This document shows positions 6,269 through 15,257 of a stretch of DNA of 64,000 nt, one piece after another. The notes beneath the pieces are model-generated. The model was given only the letters and a program-made list of their open reading frames with translations. It was not told the DNA's origin and did no database searches. The stretch lies in NCBI RefSeq assembly GCF_000934745.1, contig NZ_KN882170.1, positions 186,001 to 250,000 on the forward strand, written 5' to 3'. The translations under genes and the position numbers were made by a program. The stretch comes from Desulfonatronum thioautotrophicum (GTDB lineage: Bacteria > Desulfobacterota > Desulfovibrionia > Desulfovibrionales > Desulfonatronaceae). Within the stretch, counting starts at the first letter, position 1. Each line of letters starts with the position of its first letter.

Positions 6269-8074
6269 TCAGTTGGATTGACTGCCTTGAGCCGTTTTCG
6301 TTTTCATGAAGAACTCGAGGATCTGCTCCGGCAGCTTTTGCTTTTTGATGATCGCTCGTCCCCCAGGGAGTATCCGGTCGGTGTTTTCGTTTGAACGGTT
6401 TTCGCCCTTGACGTCCCCGTATCTGATACTGGCAAAGAGTTCTTCCAGGCTGTCTTTTCCGTTAAGAAGAATTTCCATGTATTCGGGATTATCAAGGTTT
6501 TTGACAAGCGGTGTATCGGCGATCATCGCCTGAAGTGTTCTTCGCATGGAATTGTTGCCAGTTTTGCGGCGATGGCCTCTTCTCAGACCACGGAAGAAGC
6601 GTTCGAGGATGTTGTTGGTCCGCTGTGGGTAGATTGTGACCAAGCCCTGCGGACTGACAACCGTAATGGGGTCGGCAAAGAGCTTTTCACCGTATTTGTC
6701 AATTTGTCTGGCCATTTTGACTGATAGGTGGTCATCGGCCAAATGGCTTTCCTTATCGAGGCGTTGACGGAACTTTTCGACATCCTGGCGAATGGTGGAC
6801 ATGGCTTCATGCGAACCGTCATCGTTGAGCCCGTTGCTTTCGTCCGGCGTGGCAATGCGCATGGCGCTGCGCAGATCGTCAAACACTTCGACGCGCCATC
6901 GCAGTTCTGTCGTTGTCTGGATCAATTCGGGATCATTGGCGACTTTGGATATCTTTTTGGCCAAGACACGCAGAGGTTTTTGGTCGTCTTCCGAGCCGCA
7001 GGAATTTTCAAGGAGCCTGGGCAGATACCGATCCAATTCAAGCATCCGCTCAGTAAACTCCAGCAACGGGCGATCAAAGGGAAAGCCGTGCCCATTGCCG
7101 TTTCTTTTGCCCTGCAAGGCCCATAGCCCCAGAGAATAGGCGGACAAAGACGGGAGCATTTCGATATGATGGGGCGGAGTTTTTGTATTCACTGCATCAA
7201 CCAGCAAGGGTAAGTCAGGGCTTTGCCCCAGCGATTGCCGTATTTGCCGTATGAATGCTCTCAGGCCTGTGGTCGCTGCAAATGATTTCAGGCGGTTTCT
7301 CAATCGCGAGTATGCCGTTCCCAGGAAGTCTTTGCCGACATCGCGCAGAAAGTGGAAATGGCAGATGAAGTCGGGAGTGCCGGGGAAGGTTTCGTTGACC
7401 GCCTTGCAAATGCCGGTGCCCATGTCATGGACGCAGGCAACCGGCAAGCCATACGTGTCTTGAATACTCTTTAAGAAAGGTTTGATGTGGTCGGCGTTTT
7501 CGCTGGGCGTTTTGATGTTGCCCAGAACAAATTGGCTCAGGCTGTCCAGGCCGCTGAACAAGGTTGGCGCATCTCCTTCATGTGCGGCGTCCAGGTGGAG
7601 GACATATCCGCCGGCCATCCGCATTTTCTGGCGGATGCGGGGCGCGGCTTGGGCATGAGCAAGTGCCAGATATTTGATGAACTTGCGGCCAAGGTGGTCG
7701 ATCTCGGAGAGGCTGATGTGCGTGTTGCGCATTTTCAGCTCAGATTGCACCTCTTCGAGAGTGCGAAAGTTCCTGAACAGAGCCTGGCCGACATAGACCA
7801 GGACGTCATAGGCCACATTGCATCGAGTCGGCACCATGCGAAGCAACGCTTCGGAGCCCATGCATTGCGAGCATTGAGGGCATTCAAGGACGGTTTCATG
7901 TGCGACGAGTGGCCCGGCCATGCTGTAGACAGTTTTTCTGCGCGTTTTCTGGACAAGACGCGGATGGGTGCATGTGCAGTTTTCCTGCTCCGGAACAAAA
8001 GATATCACCGGTGGTTCTGAAAATAATGCCGCTGGGGAAATTTCCCGTTGCAGAAGCGTCTGACACCGTTTCAA
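6269..8074 (-). CDS. DDE transposase, MULE-like
   Basis: A 601-residue transposase with a TTG start at 8074 just after the stop of its partner; a GAGG lies close in front. Residues 65-71 (CPQCSQC) are a likely zinc ribbon. Acidic catalytic candidates are D162 in HLDAAHEGD, D217 in CVHDMGTG, and the glutamate in TNNILERFFR near residue 500. FICHFHFLRD around residues 236-245 resembles the C-x-H block of Mutator-like (IS256-type) transposases, and LERFFRGLRRGHRRKTG resembles the C-terminal block of the same superfamily. The exact IS family is not certain. The long helical insert between D217 and the Glu is typical of MULE-type enzymes. Confidence 0.8.
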   Translation of the reverse strand: MKRCQTLLQREISPAALFSEPPVISFVPEQENCTCTHPRLVQKTRRKTVYSMAGPLVAHETVLECPQCSQCMGSEALLRMVPTRCNVAYDVLVYVGQALFRNFRTLEEVQSELKMRNTHISLSEIDHLGRKFIKYLALAHAQAAPRIRQKMRMAGGYVLHLDAAHEGDAPTLFSGLDSLSQFVLGNIKTPSENADHIKPFLKSIQDTYGLPVACVHDMGTGICKAVNETFPGTPDFICHFHFLRDVGKDFLGTAYSRLRNRLKSFAATTGLRAFIRQIRQSLGQSPDLPLLVDAVNTKTPPHHIEMLPSLSAYSLGLWALQGKRNGNGHGFPFDRPLLEFTERMLELDRYLPRLLENSCGSEDDQKPLRVLAKKISKVANDPELIQTTTELRWRVEVFDDLRSAMRIATPDESNGLNDDGSHEAMSTIRQDVEKFRQRLDKESHLADDHLSVKMARQIDKYGEKLFADPITVVSPQGLVTIYPQRTNNILERFFRGLRRGHRRKTGNNSMRRTLQAMIADTPLVKNLDNPEYMEILLNGKDSLEELFASIRYGDVKGENRSNENTDRILPGGRAIIKKQKLPEQILEFFMKTKTAQGSQSN

Positions 8075-8078
8075 CGCC

Positions 8079-8804
8079 TCAATTGCTTGCGGGCCGTAGT
8101 TTCTGGAGTTTTTTTAACCCGTGCTGCGCAAACAGCTTTCCGATCTGGGCCGCTTCGATGCATACATGTCTTGTGCGCTTTATGTGCATCGCCAGCTCTT
8201 CGAAGCTGAGATTGGGGGACCGGATGAATTCCGCCAAGACGAAAACCGCGATCTCGGCAGGAAGTAATTGCGATGGCATGGTCCGATTTGCCGCGGATTG
8301 GCGTTGCTTGTCGGCAGTGCGCATATCCTGGGAAAAATAAACGAAGGAGCGTCCAATTTTGTCCCGATGCAACCGTCCCTGCCTGCACAACTGGACAAGC
8401 ACTGAATGACATCGACAACGCAGTTTTTCTCCCAAGGCCTCGGCAGTGATCCCCTCCGGGCTGCGATTGACCAGTCTGACAAGGGTGTTGTTGAGATTGC
8501 CTGCCCTGGAGAAGCCGATGTCGTCCGAAAACCATAGCCCGTCGTGGCCAAACCTGGGAATGCTTTGCAGAGTGTACCACTTGCCGTTGTGGGAAAAGCT
8601 TCTGTGGTACCCAAGAATCGTCAGGTAGCGCTGGGCAGATCGGACAGAGGCCTTGAGTGCTTCCGCAAGTGGTTGAATTTGCCAGCATTGGTGATCCGAG
8701 AAAAACGTGAGAACTTGTTGAGCTTTCAGAGTTTGAGAGGGCAAGATGGCCTCCTGTCGTTGTATTGAATTGAGCCCTGATTCCATGAGCTGAATGCAAT
8801 ACAA
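8079..8804 (-). CDS. Helix-turn-helix partner protein of the insertion sequence
   Basis: A 241-residue protein encoded directly upstream of the transposase and probably co-translated with it. The N-terminal part (LAEALKASVRSAQRYLTILGY) and a later segment (ITAEALGEKLRCRCHSVLVQLCRQGRL) both read as winged-helix DNA-binding units, and a third similar helical unit lies at the C-terminus. It probably binds the IS ends or its promoter. No catalytic motif is visible. An internal ATG a few codons in is an equally possible start. Confidence 0.65.
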   Translation of the reverse strand: MYCIQLMESGLNSIQRQEAILPSQTLKAQQVLTFFSDHQCWQIQPLAEALKASVRSAQRYLTILGYHRSFSHNGKWYTLQSIPRFGHDGLWFSDDIGFSRAGNLNNTLVRLVNRSPEGITAEALGEKLRCRCHSVLVQLCRQGRLHRDKIGRSFVYFSQDMRTADKQRQSAANRTMPSQLLPAEIAVFVLAEFIRSPNLSFEELAMHIKRTRHVCIEAAQIGKLFAQHGLKKLQKLRPASN

Positions 8805-8929
8805 TGACAGAAAATAGACCAGTTTTCAAGTTTAACGACAAGTAATTTCTGACGCTTATGTCCACACCGGATATCATTGAGGATGTAAGCCCACGGCATG
8901 ATGCGAGGGTTCTGGCAGAGCAGCGAATT

Positions 8930-10114
8930 CTAACGCGATTGCCCATCTGAGGTGAGTTGCCGGGAAAGCTCTTCAAGATTATCCGCCACCACACGTATCG
9001 CCGCACGACGCTCTGGATGGGCGTGCAGACGCCGCCAGAGCCATTCACTGAGATAGATCAACTCGGCGTCAACCAGTGCCGGCCGGGCCGGGCCCTCACC
9101 AAACATCGCCAGCAGCCGTTCACGGGCCTGCTCTCTGGCCGCAATGGCCTGCATGATGCCCTTGGCCGCGGCATCCCGCTCCAGGCGTGCCGCCAGAATA
9201 TCGACCTGTTCCGCGATCTGCTCCTGCTGGACCATCCCCAGTTCGACTTCGGCCTGTTGGTAACGGGAGTGGGCGGCGTAGGCCGTCACCTGGGCCTGCA
9301 GCCATTGGCCGGTCACGACCACGGCGGCTTCGTGGTCCACGAAGCCGCGTACCCCTAGAGCCAGGGATGCAAAAAAGTTGGACAACAGGCGATGGAATTC
9401 TTCCTGTTCCTGGGCACTGAGGCCACGTGTCTCGGGCCGGGAATCCACAGCCGGGAAGGTACGACGCGCATCCTGCAGGGCATCATGCAGGGATTGGAGG
9501 AACATGGGCGTGAAGAGCACCCTGATCATCTCCAGATTATCCGGCTGAAGCAGATTCCGAAAAATCTCCTCCCGACCCTGGAGCAGGTTGGGGCTTTGGT
9601 GATCCAGGCCGACGAGATCCACGCCGTAGCGGCGATTCATGGCTGAGAACGAAAGCATGAGCCGCCCCTGGGCATCGGGGTTGTCTTGCGAGCGGGGAGG
9701 ATGATACCCGGCCACGAGCTGCCCGGCCAGGTCATCGAAAAAGGCTCCACTGATATTGAGGATGCCGGTCGACTCCATGTCCGGAGCAGAGAGGTCTCCG
9801 CGAGACGGCTCCACTTCCGCCGATTCCTCTGATTCGTCGTGGGAGTCGATGGACAGTTCAGTGGGATCTTCGGGTAGGCTGTCATCCGGCCAAGCCTGCT
9901 CCGTATCCAGAGCATCCTCGGACGCGGATTCAGGGAACATGTCAGGAGAAAAGACTGGAGGGGCGACATCGCGGTCCGGCAGGTCCGAGGTCGGCGGCTC
10001 AGCCACGACAGGGACGTCGCCAACCGGCTGCTCGTCACCGGGATGCCAGAGCAGGACCAAAATGGTCGCTGCTAGGACCATCGCGCTGATGCCGACCATG
10101 AAGATCTTGCGCAC
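8930..10114 (-). CDS. Membrane-anchored protein of unknown function
   Basis: A 394-residue protein from a GTG at 10114 with GGAGG six bases upstream. One N-terminal membrane segment (residues about 5-23) is followed by a long Asp/Glu/Pro/Ser-rich linker (about 25-115) and then a mostly helical domain to the end. This gives a single-pass anchor with a periplasmic (or cytoplasmic) body. I do not recognise the family and see no catalytic motif. The acidic linker suggests a spacer through the periplasm. It follows a methyltransferase gene in the same direction, separated by 28 bases, and may be cotranscribed with it. Confidence 0.6.
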   Translation of the reverse strand: MRKIFMVGISAMVLAATILVLLWHPGDEQPVGDVPVVAEPPTSDLPDRDVAPPVFSPDMFPESASEDALDTEQAWPDDSLPEDPTELSIDSHDESEESAEVEPSRGDLSAPDMESTGILNISGAFFDDLAGQLVAGYHPPRSQDNPDAQGRLMLSFSAMNRRYGVDLVGLDHQSPNLLQGREEIFRNLLQPDNLEMIRVLFTPMFLQSLHDALQDARRTFPAVDSRPETRGLSAQEQEEFHRLLSNFFASLALGVRGFVDHEAAVVVTGQWLQAQVTAYAAHSRYQQAEVELGMVQQEQIAEQVDILAARLERDAAAKGIMQAIAAREQARERLLAMFGEGPARPALVDAELIYLSEWLWRRLHAHPERRAAIRVVADNLEELSRQLTSDGQSR

Positions 10115-10142
10115 GCCGTCCCTCCTTCGTGGCCGAAAAGAA

Positions 10143-10706
10143 TTACTTCACGGCTTCATATATCCGCATTGGGGGGATGTTCAACAGTTCAAACTCGGAT
10201 TTGACCGTCCGAAAATACTGTTTCAGATGGACAAAAAGATGTTCATCCTTCTGGTAAAAGGTCTGGTAGGCCAAAAACTTTCCATTTTCCGCCAAAACCT
10301 GGTGCGATTGCCGGATAATATCCTGGCGAGCCTGGTGGTCGATGTTTGAAAAGGGGATACCGGAAATGATGATATCCGGTTTTCCGGGCAATTGCCCGTT
10401 GACCAGCGCCCCGACATTCTCGGCGCTGTCATTGAAGATGTGAACCCGTTCGTTAAGGAACGCTTTTGTCAGGCACTTGAACATGTCCTGATTGCGCTCG
10501 ATGAGCACGATGTGCGTGCTGGGCCGGACCTTTTTTAGCAGATATTCCGTGAAAACGCCGTCCCCTGGTCCGTACTCGACAATCACGTTGGCCCGAGTAA
10601 AGTCGATCTTCTTGCACACCCGCCTGACCCCGAACGGAGAGGTCGGGGTGATGGAGGCGACGTCCTTATCGCGTAAAAAACATTTGACATAGTTGACTGT
10701 GCTCAT
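10143..10706 (-). CDS. Class I SAM-dependent methyltransferase (phospholipid N-methyltransferase/KsgA-like)
   Basis: A 187-residue protein beginning at the ATG at 10706. The glycine-rich motif I reads VIVEYGPGDGVFTEYLL (residues about 40-56), the acidic end of motif II is VLIERN, and the motif IV region is DIIISGIPFSNI. The SGIPFS element is like the NPPY/NLPY block of rRNA adenine and phospholipid N-methyltransferases. Proteins of this size with this layout are often annotated as PmtA-like. Likely substrates are membrane phospholipid headgroups; the sequence cannot separate this from an rRNA-type enzyme. Its stop lies 28 bases upstream of the GTG of the membrane protein. Confidence 0.7.
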   Translation of the reverse strand: MSTVNYVKCFLRDKDVASITPTSPFGVRRVCKKIDFTRANVIVEYGPGDGVFTEYLLKKVRPSTHIVLIERNQDMFKCLTKAFLNERVHIFNDSAENVGALVNGQLPGKPDIIISGIPFSNIDHQARQDIIRQSHQVLAENGKFLAYQTFYQKDEHLFVHLKQYFRTVKSEFELLNIPPMRIYEAVK

Positions 10707-10725
10707 GATCTTGTTGCTTCCGTTT

Positions 10726-11170
10726 TTATTGATAAAATGGCAAGGCGATGATGTCGTCCGGGGTGACACCCCGAAACAAACAACTCAGCGTCATAGGCAT
10801 CACGTTTTCGTTCGCAACACACACTCCGGCGATGTTCCCCGTTCAATGCCTCAATCTCCGTCCCACTCTCCGGCTCGGCTGGTATTGTGTGTTCTGGGGA
10901 GGGAAATGGCAAGTGAAAAGCCTGCTTCAGCGCCTGTCGGGCAGAAAAAAAATCCCCCCAGCGACCAGTGGGGCCAACTGATATGGAGGGCGCGCCTGGC
11001 AAGCATTACCCTTCTGCCCGGACAAACAGCTCACGGGAGGCCCTGTTCAGGTCGATGCCATGGTGCCGGTCTCCTTGAATAACAAAGAGATGTACACCGG
11101 GCCGTTCTGCTTTTGGTATTTCTTTCAGGCTACTGACGATAGTTACCCCGCAAGCTCTACAATCACTGTT
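10726..11170 (-). pseudogene. Decayed minus-strand coding remnants
   Basis: This gene-free stretch (10707-11353) holds fragments that read like protein on the minus strand but in shifting frames. From about 11165, one frame gives SSLKEIPKAERPGVHLF and GDRHHGIDLNRASREL before a stop near 11010. A second gives RKRDAYDAELFVSG and, after a one-base shift, VTPDDIIALPFYQ ending in TAA at 10728-10726. No start with a ribosome site is seen. The fragments could be one gene with several frameshifts. A TTGACA-like -35 box occurs near 11180 on the minus strand. The family is not recognised. Confidence 0.3.
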
Positions 11171-11353
11171 TTTCAAATGTCAATGCGCTTGATGCAGATT
11201 GGCGAAAGACGCATCAATCTGCTATATGGCTCCAAACCCCAAGAGGGTAGAGGGGGGGGGAGAGACAGGGGAGGGGCAGAAAGGGATTCCCCGTCCGGGC
11301 TTGGCAGTCCGGAGGGGCTGCCCATCTGGAATGCAACGCCTGGGAGTAACGAG

Positions 11354-12127
11354 ATGAGTCATATTGAAAATATGGCCAATGAGTTGGCCACGGAAGTCAT
11401 CTCCGAGGCCGCGGAGACGTTCTTTGGCCAGCGCAAGACCCTTGAAGAGGAAATGGAACGGTTCACGATCCGGGCAAGGCAGGTGGTGGAGCTGGGAGAA
11501 CAGGTTGCGCGGATACAAAACGTCCTCCATGCCGTCTTGCTGGATACCCCGACCATCCAGGAGTTTTATGGATTACTGAACATTCCTTGTCCGGATAAGC
11601 CTGAAGCAGCACCTGCCAGGGATATCTTTCAGCTGCTCGGCAAACCCAGCGCATGGTCCCTGCGAGGCAGATATTCCAAGCTGCTGGTTTCCGCGTACAC
11701 CCGGACCCATGCCGAGGTGGACGCGTATCTGCACGGCGGCTACCGGGACGATCCCGCGCACCCCAAACGGAAAATCGCCTACGGCGGATACCTCAAAATT
11801 CAGGACTGGGCCGAAAAACTGAACAAGACGATTGCCAAGCTGAACACCGAACAATCCCCCGGCGAGGTGCTGCAATTTGTCAAAGGCCTCGATGCCACGA
11901 CCTGTGCCATGGAAAAAGCCGCCGGAGCCTCCTGCGACACCGGCAGGGACAGGGGCATGCTCTACACCTGCGTCGACTTTTCCGCACTGGATCTTCCAGC
12001 CTTTCCGGAGTATCCACCTCCGGCGCGCGTCCAAAAAGACCTCCAACAATTCGCCAAACAGGTTTGCTCTCGCCGTGAGTCCACCGTGCGGGAATTGCTT
12101 CAGGAATTGGAGCAAGGCGGCCAGTGA
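11354..12127 (+). CDS. Conserved-looking protein of unknown function
   Basis: A 257-residue cytosolic protein. The ATG at 11354 has a GGGAG at about seven bases; the frame opens earlier at 11060 but passes through a run of nine G and lacks coding character there. The first 80 residues are helical (an EEEMERFTIRARQVVELGEQ-type amphipathic stretch). The middle has basic and aromatic patches (YGGYLKIQDWAEKLNKT) and two cysteines, C-A-M and C-D-T, near residue 190. No motif allows a function. Coding bias is good and the gene is intact. It lies 49 bases before the rfbA start, so it may share its transcript. Confidence 0.55.
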   Translation: MSHIENMANELATEVISEAAETFFGQRKTLEEEMERFTIRARQVVELGEQVARIQNVLHAVLLDTPTIQEFYGLLNIPCPDKPEAAPARDIFQLLGKPSAWSLRGRYSKLLVSAYTRTHAEVDAYLHGGYRDDPAHPKRKIAYGGYLKIQDWAEKLNKTIAKLNTEQSPGEVLQFVKGLDATTCAMEKAAGASCDTGRDRGMLYTCVDFSALDLPAFPEYPPPARVQKDLQQFAKQVCSRRESTVRELLQELEQGGQ

Positions 12128-12176
12128 CCGCCTGACGTCAAAATAATCAACAACCACGTCCTTTCGGGAGTAAAAC

Positions 12177-13097
12177 GTGATCCCCATGGAGAACCAACGC
12201 AAGGGAATCATTCTGGCCGGAGGCTCGGGCACCCGGCTGTATCCGCTGACCAGAGCCACGAGCAAGCAGCTGATGGCTGTCTACGACAAGCCGATGATCT
12301 ATTACCCGCTCAGCGTCCTGATGCTGGCCGGAATCCGGGAAATCCTGGTCATCACCACCCCGGAGGACGGTCCGGCGTTCCGAAGCCTGCTGGGCAACGG
12401 AAGCCAGTGGGGCGTCGACTTGGAGTATGCGGCCCAGCCCGAACCCGGCGGCATTGCCCAGGCATTTCTGATCGGGAGAGAATTCCTGGCCGGTCGGGGC
12501 TGTGCTCTGATCCTTGGGGACAACATCTTTTATGGCCACGGACTGACCGAAAAGCTGCGCCGGGCCATGACCACCGATCGTGGGGCCACGGTGTTCGGAT
12601 ACTGGGTCAGCGACCCGGAGCGCTACGGCGTGGTGGACTTCGATGAGCGGGGCAAGGCCCGGAGCATCGAGGAAAAGCCCCAGGTTCCCAAATCCAACTG
12701 GGCCGTCACCGGCCTGTACGTGTACGACGACCAGGTCACGGACATCGCCTCGGAGATGCGCCCCTCCCCCCGCGGCGAGTTGGAAATCACCGACGTGAAC
12801 ATGGTCTACCTGCAGCGTGAGCAACTGCACGTGGAATGCCTGGGGCGCGGCTATGCCTGGCTGGACACCGGCACCCACGCCTCCCTGCTCCAGGCCGGAA
12901 ATTTCGTGCAGACCATGGAGGAACGCCAGGGTCTGAAAATCGCCTGTCCGGAGGAGATCGCCTATGCCAACGGCTGGATCAGCGCCGATAACATCCTGGA
13001 ACTGGCAAAACCGTTGCGTAAGAGCGGATACGGACGATACCTGGAGGCCCTGATCCGACGCGATCCGCTGCTTCCGGAGCAGGGGGGTCGGCCATGA
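12177..13097 (+). CDS. rfbA: Glucose-1-phosphate thymidylyltransferase
   Basis: A 306-residue RmlA/RfbA, the usual length. It makes dTDP-glucose from dTTP and glucose-1-phosphate, the first step of dTDP-L-rhamnose synthesis. The nucleotide-binding signature [11 protein letters not shown] is at residues 15-25. Further family marks are [22 protein letters not shown] and [13 protein letters not shown] 12177 has a GGAG at six bases, so it is preferred over the ATG at 12186. It overlaps rfbC by four bases (ATGA). rfbB and rfbD are not in the window, so the pathway must be completed elsewhere in the genome. Confidence 0.95.
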   Translation: MIPMENQRKGIILAGGSGTRLYPLTRATSKQLMAVYDKPMIYYPLSVLMLAGIREILVITTPEDGPAFRSLLGNGSQWGVDLEYAAQPEPGGIAQAFLIGREFLAGRGCALILGDNIFYGHGLTEKLRRAMTTDRGATVFGYWVSDPERYGVVDFDERGKARSIEEKPQVPKSNWAVTGLYVYDDQVTDIASEMRPSPRGELEITDVNMVYLQREQLHVECLGRGYAWLDTGTHASLLQAGNFVQTMEERQGLKIACPEEIAYANGWISADNILELAKPLRKSGYGRYLEALIRRDPLLPEQGGRP

Positions 13098-13639
13098 ATG
13101 TCCAAGTCACGCCCCTCACCGGTGTCCTGTTGATCACCCCCAAGGTCTTTGGCGACACCCGCGGCTTTTTTCTGGAAACCTTCCAGACTGAGCGCTACGC
13201 CGAAATCGGAATTTCCGCCCCCTTTGTCCAGGACAACCATTCCCGCTCCGCCCGGGGCGTGCTGCGCGGACTGCACTACCAGATCGAACGGCCCCAGGGA
13301 AAACTGGTCATGGTAACCAAGGGATCGGTATTCGACGTGGCCGTGGACATTCGCAAAAACTCGCCGACCTTCGGCCAGTGGTTCGGAGCCGAACTCAACG
13401 ACGAAAACCACCACCAGCTCTATGTTCCACCGGGGTTCGCTCACGGATTTTGCGTCCTCTCGGACCAGGCCGACTTTCTCTACAAGTGCACCGAGTTCTA
13501 CGCCCCGGACCTGGAACGCTCCATCATCTGGAACGACCCGGACATCGCCATCAATTGGCCATTGGAAAGCCCCAGCCTCTCAGCCCGGGACGCCCAAGCC
13601 CCCTGCCTGAAAGACCTCCCCCCCGCCGAACTCTTCTGA
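13094..13639 (+). CDS. rfbC: dTDP-4-dehydrorhamnose 3,5-epimerase
   Basis: A 181-residue cupin-fold epimerase, the usual RmlC length, acting on dTDP-4-dehydro-6-deoxyglucose. Marks are [12 protein letters not shown] near residue 27, the catalytic-site segment VLRGLHYQ with His61, [19 protein letters not shown], and [15 protein letters not shown]. It is co-translated with rfbA. A hairpin followed by a T-rich tract lies 24 bases downstream. The product would feed O-antigen or exopolysaccharide rhamnose. Confidence 0.95.
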   Translation: MNVQVTPLTGVLLITPKVFGDTRGFFLETFQTERYAEIGISAPFVQDNHSRSARGVLRGLHYQIERPQGKLVMVTKGSVFDVAVDIRKNSPTFGQWFGAELNDENHHQLYVPPGFAHGFCVLSDQADFLYKCTEFYAPDLERSIIWNDPDIAINWPLESPSLSARDAQAPCLKDLPPAELF

Positions 13640-13662
13640 TCCAACTTTCCCCTTGCTCTCCA

Positions 13663-13701
13663 AGGCCGGAATGCACAGCGCATCCCGGCCGTTTCCTTTT
13701 T
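13663..13701 (+). terminator. Probable terminator after rfbC
   Basis: GGCCGGAATGC pairs with GCATCCCGGCC across a short loop (13664-13690) and is followed by GTTTCCTTTTT. One mismatch interrupts the stem. Confidence 0.6.
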
Positions 13702-13766
13702 CACCGCCCATTTGCCAACCCATCGAAAAAACCAATCGATCGAGCTTAAAACCATTTGGTAATCCG

Positions 13767-13795
13767 ATTGGACGGAAACTCCCAAAGCCATGTAA
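13767..13795 (+). promoter_or_regulatory. Sigma70-like promoter for the yedE operon
   Basis: TTGGAC at 13767-13772 and TGTAAG at 13790-13795 are separated by 17 bases, about 53 bases before the first gene start at 13849. The -10 box is weak. No inverted repeat suggests an operator. Confidence 0.4.
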
Positions 13796-13848
13796 GGTAC
13801 GCTGGTTGAAAAATTGGGGACGTCTCGTGCCCTTTACCTGGAGGCAAC

Positions 13849-14091
13849 ATGCTCGAACTGCACTTCACCTGTCCCACGCATGACATGGATTTCCGTTCCG
13901 CCCAATGGTCCCTGGATACTGACCTGGAAATCATCACCACCACGGACGGAAGCAAAAAACTGCTCGGCAACGTCCACGCCCCGTGCCCGCTCTGCCACCA
14001 GACCCACACCTATGCCCCAAACGAACTCCCATGCCCCCTCCAGGCCCCAAACACAAATCAAGAACCCAACTCTCGACCTTCTGAATCCTGA
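13849..14091 (+). CDS. Small cysteine-containing protein upstream of yedE
   Basis: An 80-residue protein with GGAGG five bases before the ATG, so it is likely translated. It has one Cys early (HFTCPTHDMDF) and a CPLCHQTH pair in the middle, which with the first could bind a metal. The last 20 residues are Pro/Asn-rich and their codons merge into the CTGA-type degenerate repeat that follows, so the original 3' end may have been replaced. I do not recognise the family. It may be a small redox or metal-handling partner of the YedE operon 48 bases downstream. Confidence 0.5.
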   Translation: MLELHFTCPTHDMDFRSAQWSLDTDLEIITTTDGSKKLLGNVHAPCPLCHQTHTYAPNELPCPLQAPNTNQEPNSRPSES

Positions 14092-14112
14092 CTTCTGACT
14101 CCTAACTTCCAT
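14081..14112. repeat. Degenerate CTGAATCCTGACTTCTGAC-type repeat
   Basis: A short tract of degenerate 7-9-base units (CTGAATCC, TGACTTC, TGACTCC, TAACTTC). A related tract lies at 35943-36027, before mlaE. Such units are scattered in several deltaproteobacterial genomes; their role is unknown. Confidence 0.5.
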
Positions 14113-14139
14113 CTTCCCCCCAATCCCAAGGAGGACTCC

Positions 14140-15234
14140 ATGTCTCGGGCCGTCAAGAACATTTTCGCCACCACCCTGGGCATCATCGCCGTGGGCTCGA
14201 TTATCGGCGTACTGGCCGGCTTTCTGCAGCAGGCCGGCAACCCGGCAAACATGGCCATCTGCGTGGCCTGCTTTGGCCGGGACATTGCCGGGGCGATCGG
14301 TTTCCACCGCGCCGCGGTGGTCCAATACATGCGTCCGGAAATTCTGGGGTTTGTCCTGGGGTCTTTCGCCGCGGCCCTGGCCTTCAAGGAGTTTAAACCC
14401 AGCGGGGGGTCTGCGCCGGCAACCCGCTTCGTCCTTGGGATGATTGCCATGATTGGGGCGCTGGTTTTCCTGGGCTGCCCCTGGCGAGTGGTCCTTCGCC
14501 TGGCCGGCGGAGACGGCAACGCCCTGATCGGTCTTGCCGGTCTGGTCGCCGGGGTCTGGATCGGCACCCTGTTTTTCAAAAACGGGTACAATCTCGGTCG
14601 CAGCCAAGTCCAAAGCTGGAGTGCGGGGCTGATGCTGCCCTTGATCATGGCCGGTCTGCTGGCGTTGCGGCTGATCTTTCCACCAGTGGACGGAGAAACC
14701 CAGAGCGGAGTGCTCTGGTACTCCCTGAGTGGTCCCGGCGCCGCCTTTGCGCCTCTGGGTTTTGCCCTGGCCGCGGGTCTGGGTATCGGGTTCCTGGCCC
14801 AACGCAGTCGGTTCTGCACCATGGGGGCGATCCGTGACATCATTTTATTCCGGCAGATGTACCTGATGTATGGCTTCATCGCCCTGCTGGTCGCGGCCTT
14901 CATCACCAACCTGGCCCTGGGCCAGTTCAATCCAGGATTTGAAGGTCAGCCCGTGGCGCACACCATGTGGTTCTGGAACTTCATGGGCATGGTGACGGCC
15001 GGCCTGGCCTTTGCCCTGGCCGGCGGGTGCCCGGGCCGCCAGCTGTTCATGTCCGGAGAGGGCAACGCGGATGCTGGTGTCTTTGTCCTGGGTCTTTTGG
15101 CCGGAGCGGCCCTCTCCCACAATTTCGGCCTGGCCAGCTCACCTGCGGGCATCGGACCCCATGGCATGGCCGCGGTGATTATCGGCATGGCCGTGCTCTT
15201 GTTCATCGGCGCGGCCAATTGCAAACGTTCCTGA
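14140..15234 (+). CDS. yedE: YeeE/YedE family membrane protein, putative selenium/sulfur transporter
   Basis: A 364-residue integral inner-membrane protein with about 9-10 hydrophobic segments. It matches the YedE branch of the YeeE/YedE (DUF395) family, which moves thiosulfate or selenium-linked sulfur species and often sits beside TusA-like carriers. Conserved cysteines line the expected positions: C41 and C44 (CVACFGRD), C113 (GCPWR), C226 (QRSRFCTMGAIRD) and C297 (GGCPGRQL). AAGGAGG precedes the ATG at 14140. Next come a CPxP carrier, a DUF3343 protein and a kinase-fold protein. This set fits the selenium-metabolism neighbourhood known from comparative genomics (YedE, YedF-like and DUF3343). 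Transport of selenium itself is inference. Confidence 0.85.
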   Translation: MSRAVKNIFATTLGIIAVGSIIGVLAGFLQQAGNPANMAICVACFGRDIAGAIGFHRAAVVQYMRPEILGFVLGSFAAALAFKEFKPSGGSAPATRFVLGMIAMIGALVFLGCPWRVVLRLAGGDGNALIGLAGLVAGVWIGTLFFKNGYNLGRSQVQSWSAGLMLPLIMAGLLALRLIFPPVDGETQSGVLWYSLSGPGAAFAPLGFALAAGLGIGFLAQRSRFCTMGAIRDIILFRQMYLMYGFIALLVAAFITNLALGQFNPGFEGQPVAHTMWFWNFMGMVTAGLAFALAGGCPGRQLFMSGEGNADAGVFVLGLLAGAALSHNFGLASSPAGIGPHGMAAVIIGMAVLLFIGAANCKRS

Positions 15235-15257
15235 ATCCCGCAAAAGGAGAAACAACC

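Larger units (their letters stand above)
6269..8804 (-). mobile_element. Two-gene insertion sequence (DDE transposase plus winged-helix partner), ends unresolved
   Basis: Two co-directional minus-strand genes spaced by four bases form an insertion sequence: a helix-turn-helix protein (8079-8804) and a large DDE-type transposase (6269-8074). A weak match between the outer flanks (TGAAAATACTCCT near 6238 and TGAAAACTGGTCT on the minus strand near 8825) could be terminal repeats, but I could not define the ends or a target duplication. It separates the truncated polyene-like cluster from an unrelated minus-strand gene. Both frames are intact, so the element may still be active. Confidence 0.75.

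Noticed and set aside
11060-11353. N-terminal extension of the 11354-12127 gene
   Set aside because: It runs through a nine-G tract and low-complexity Gly/Arg codons, and a ribosome site supports ATG 11354.
13834-14930. Long minus-strand frames opposite yedE
   Set aside because: Low-complexity translations (Arg/Pro/Gly-rich) that mirror the membrane protein gene.
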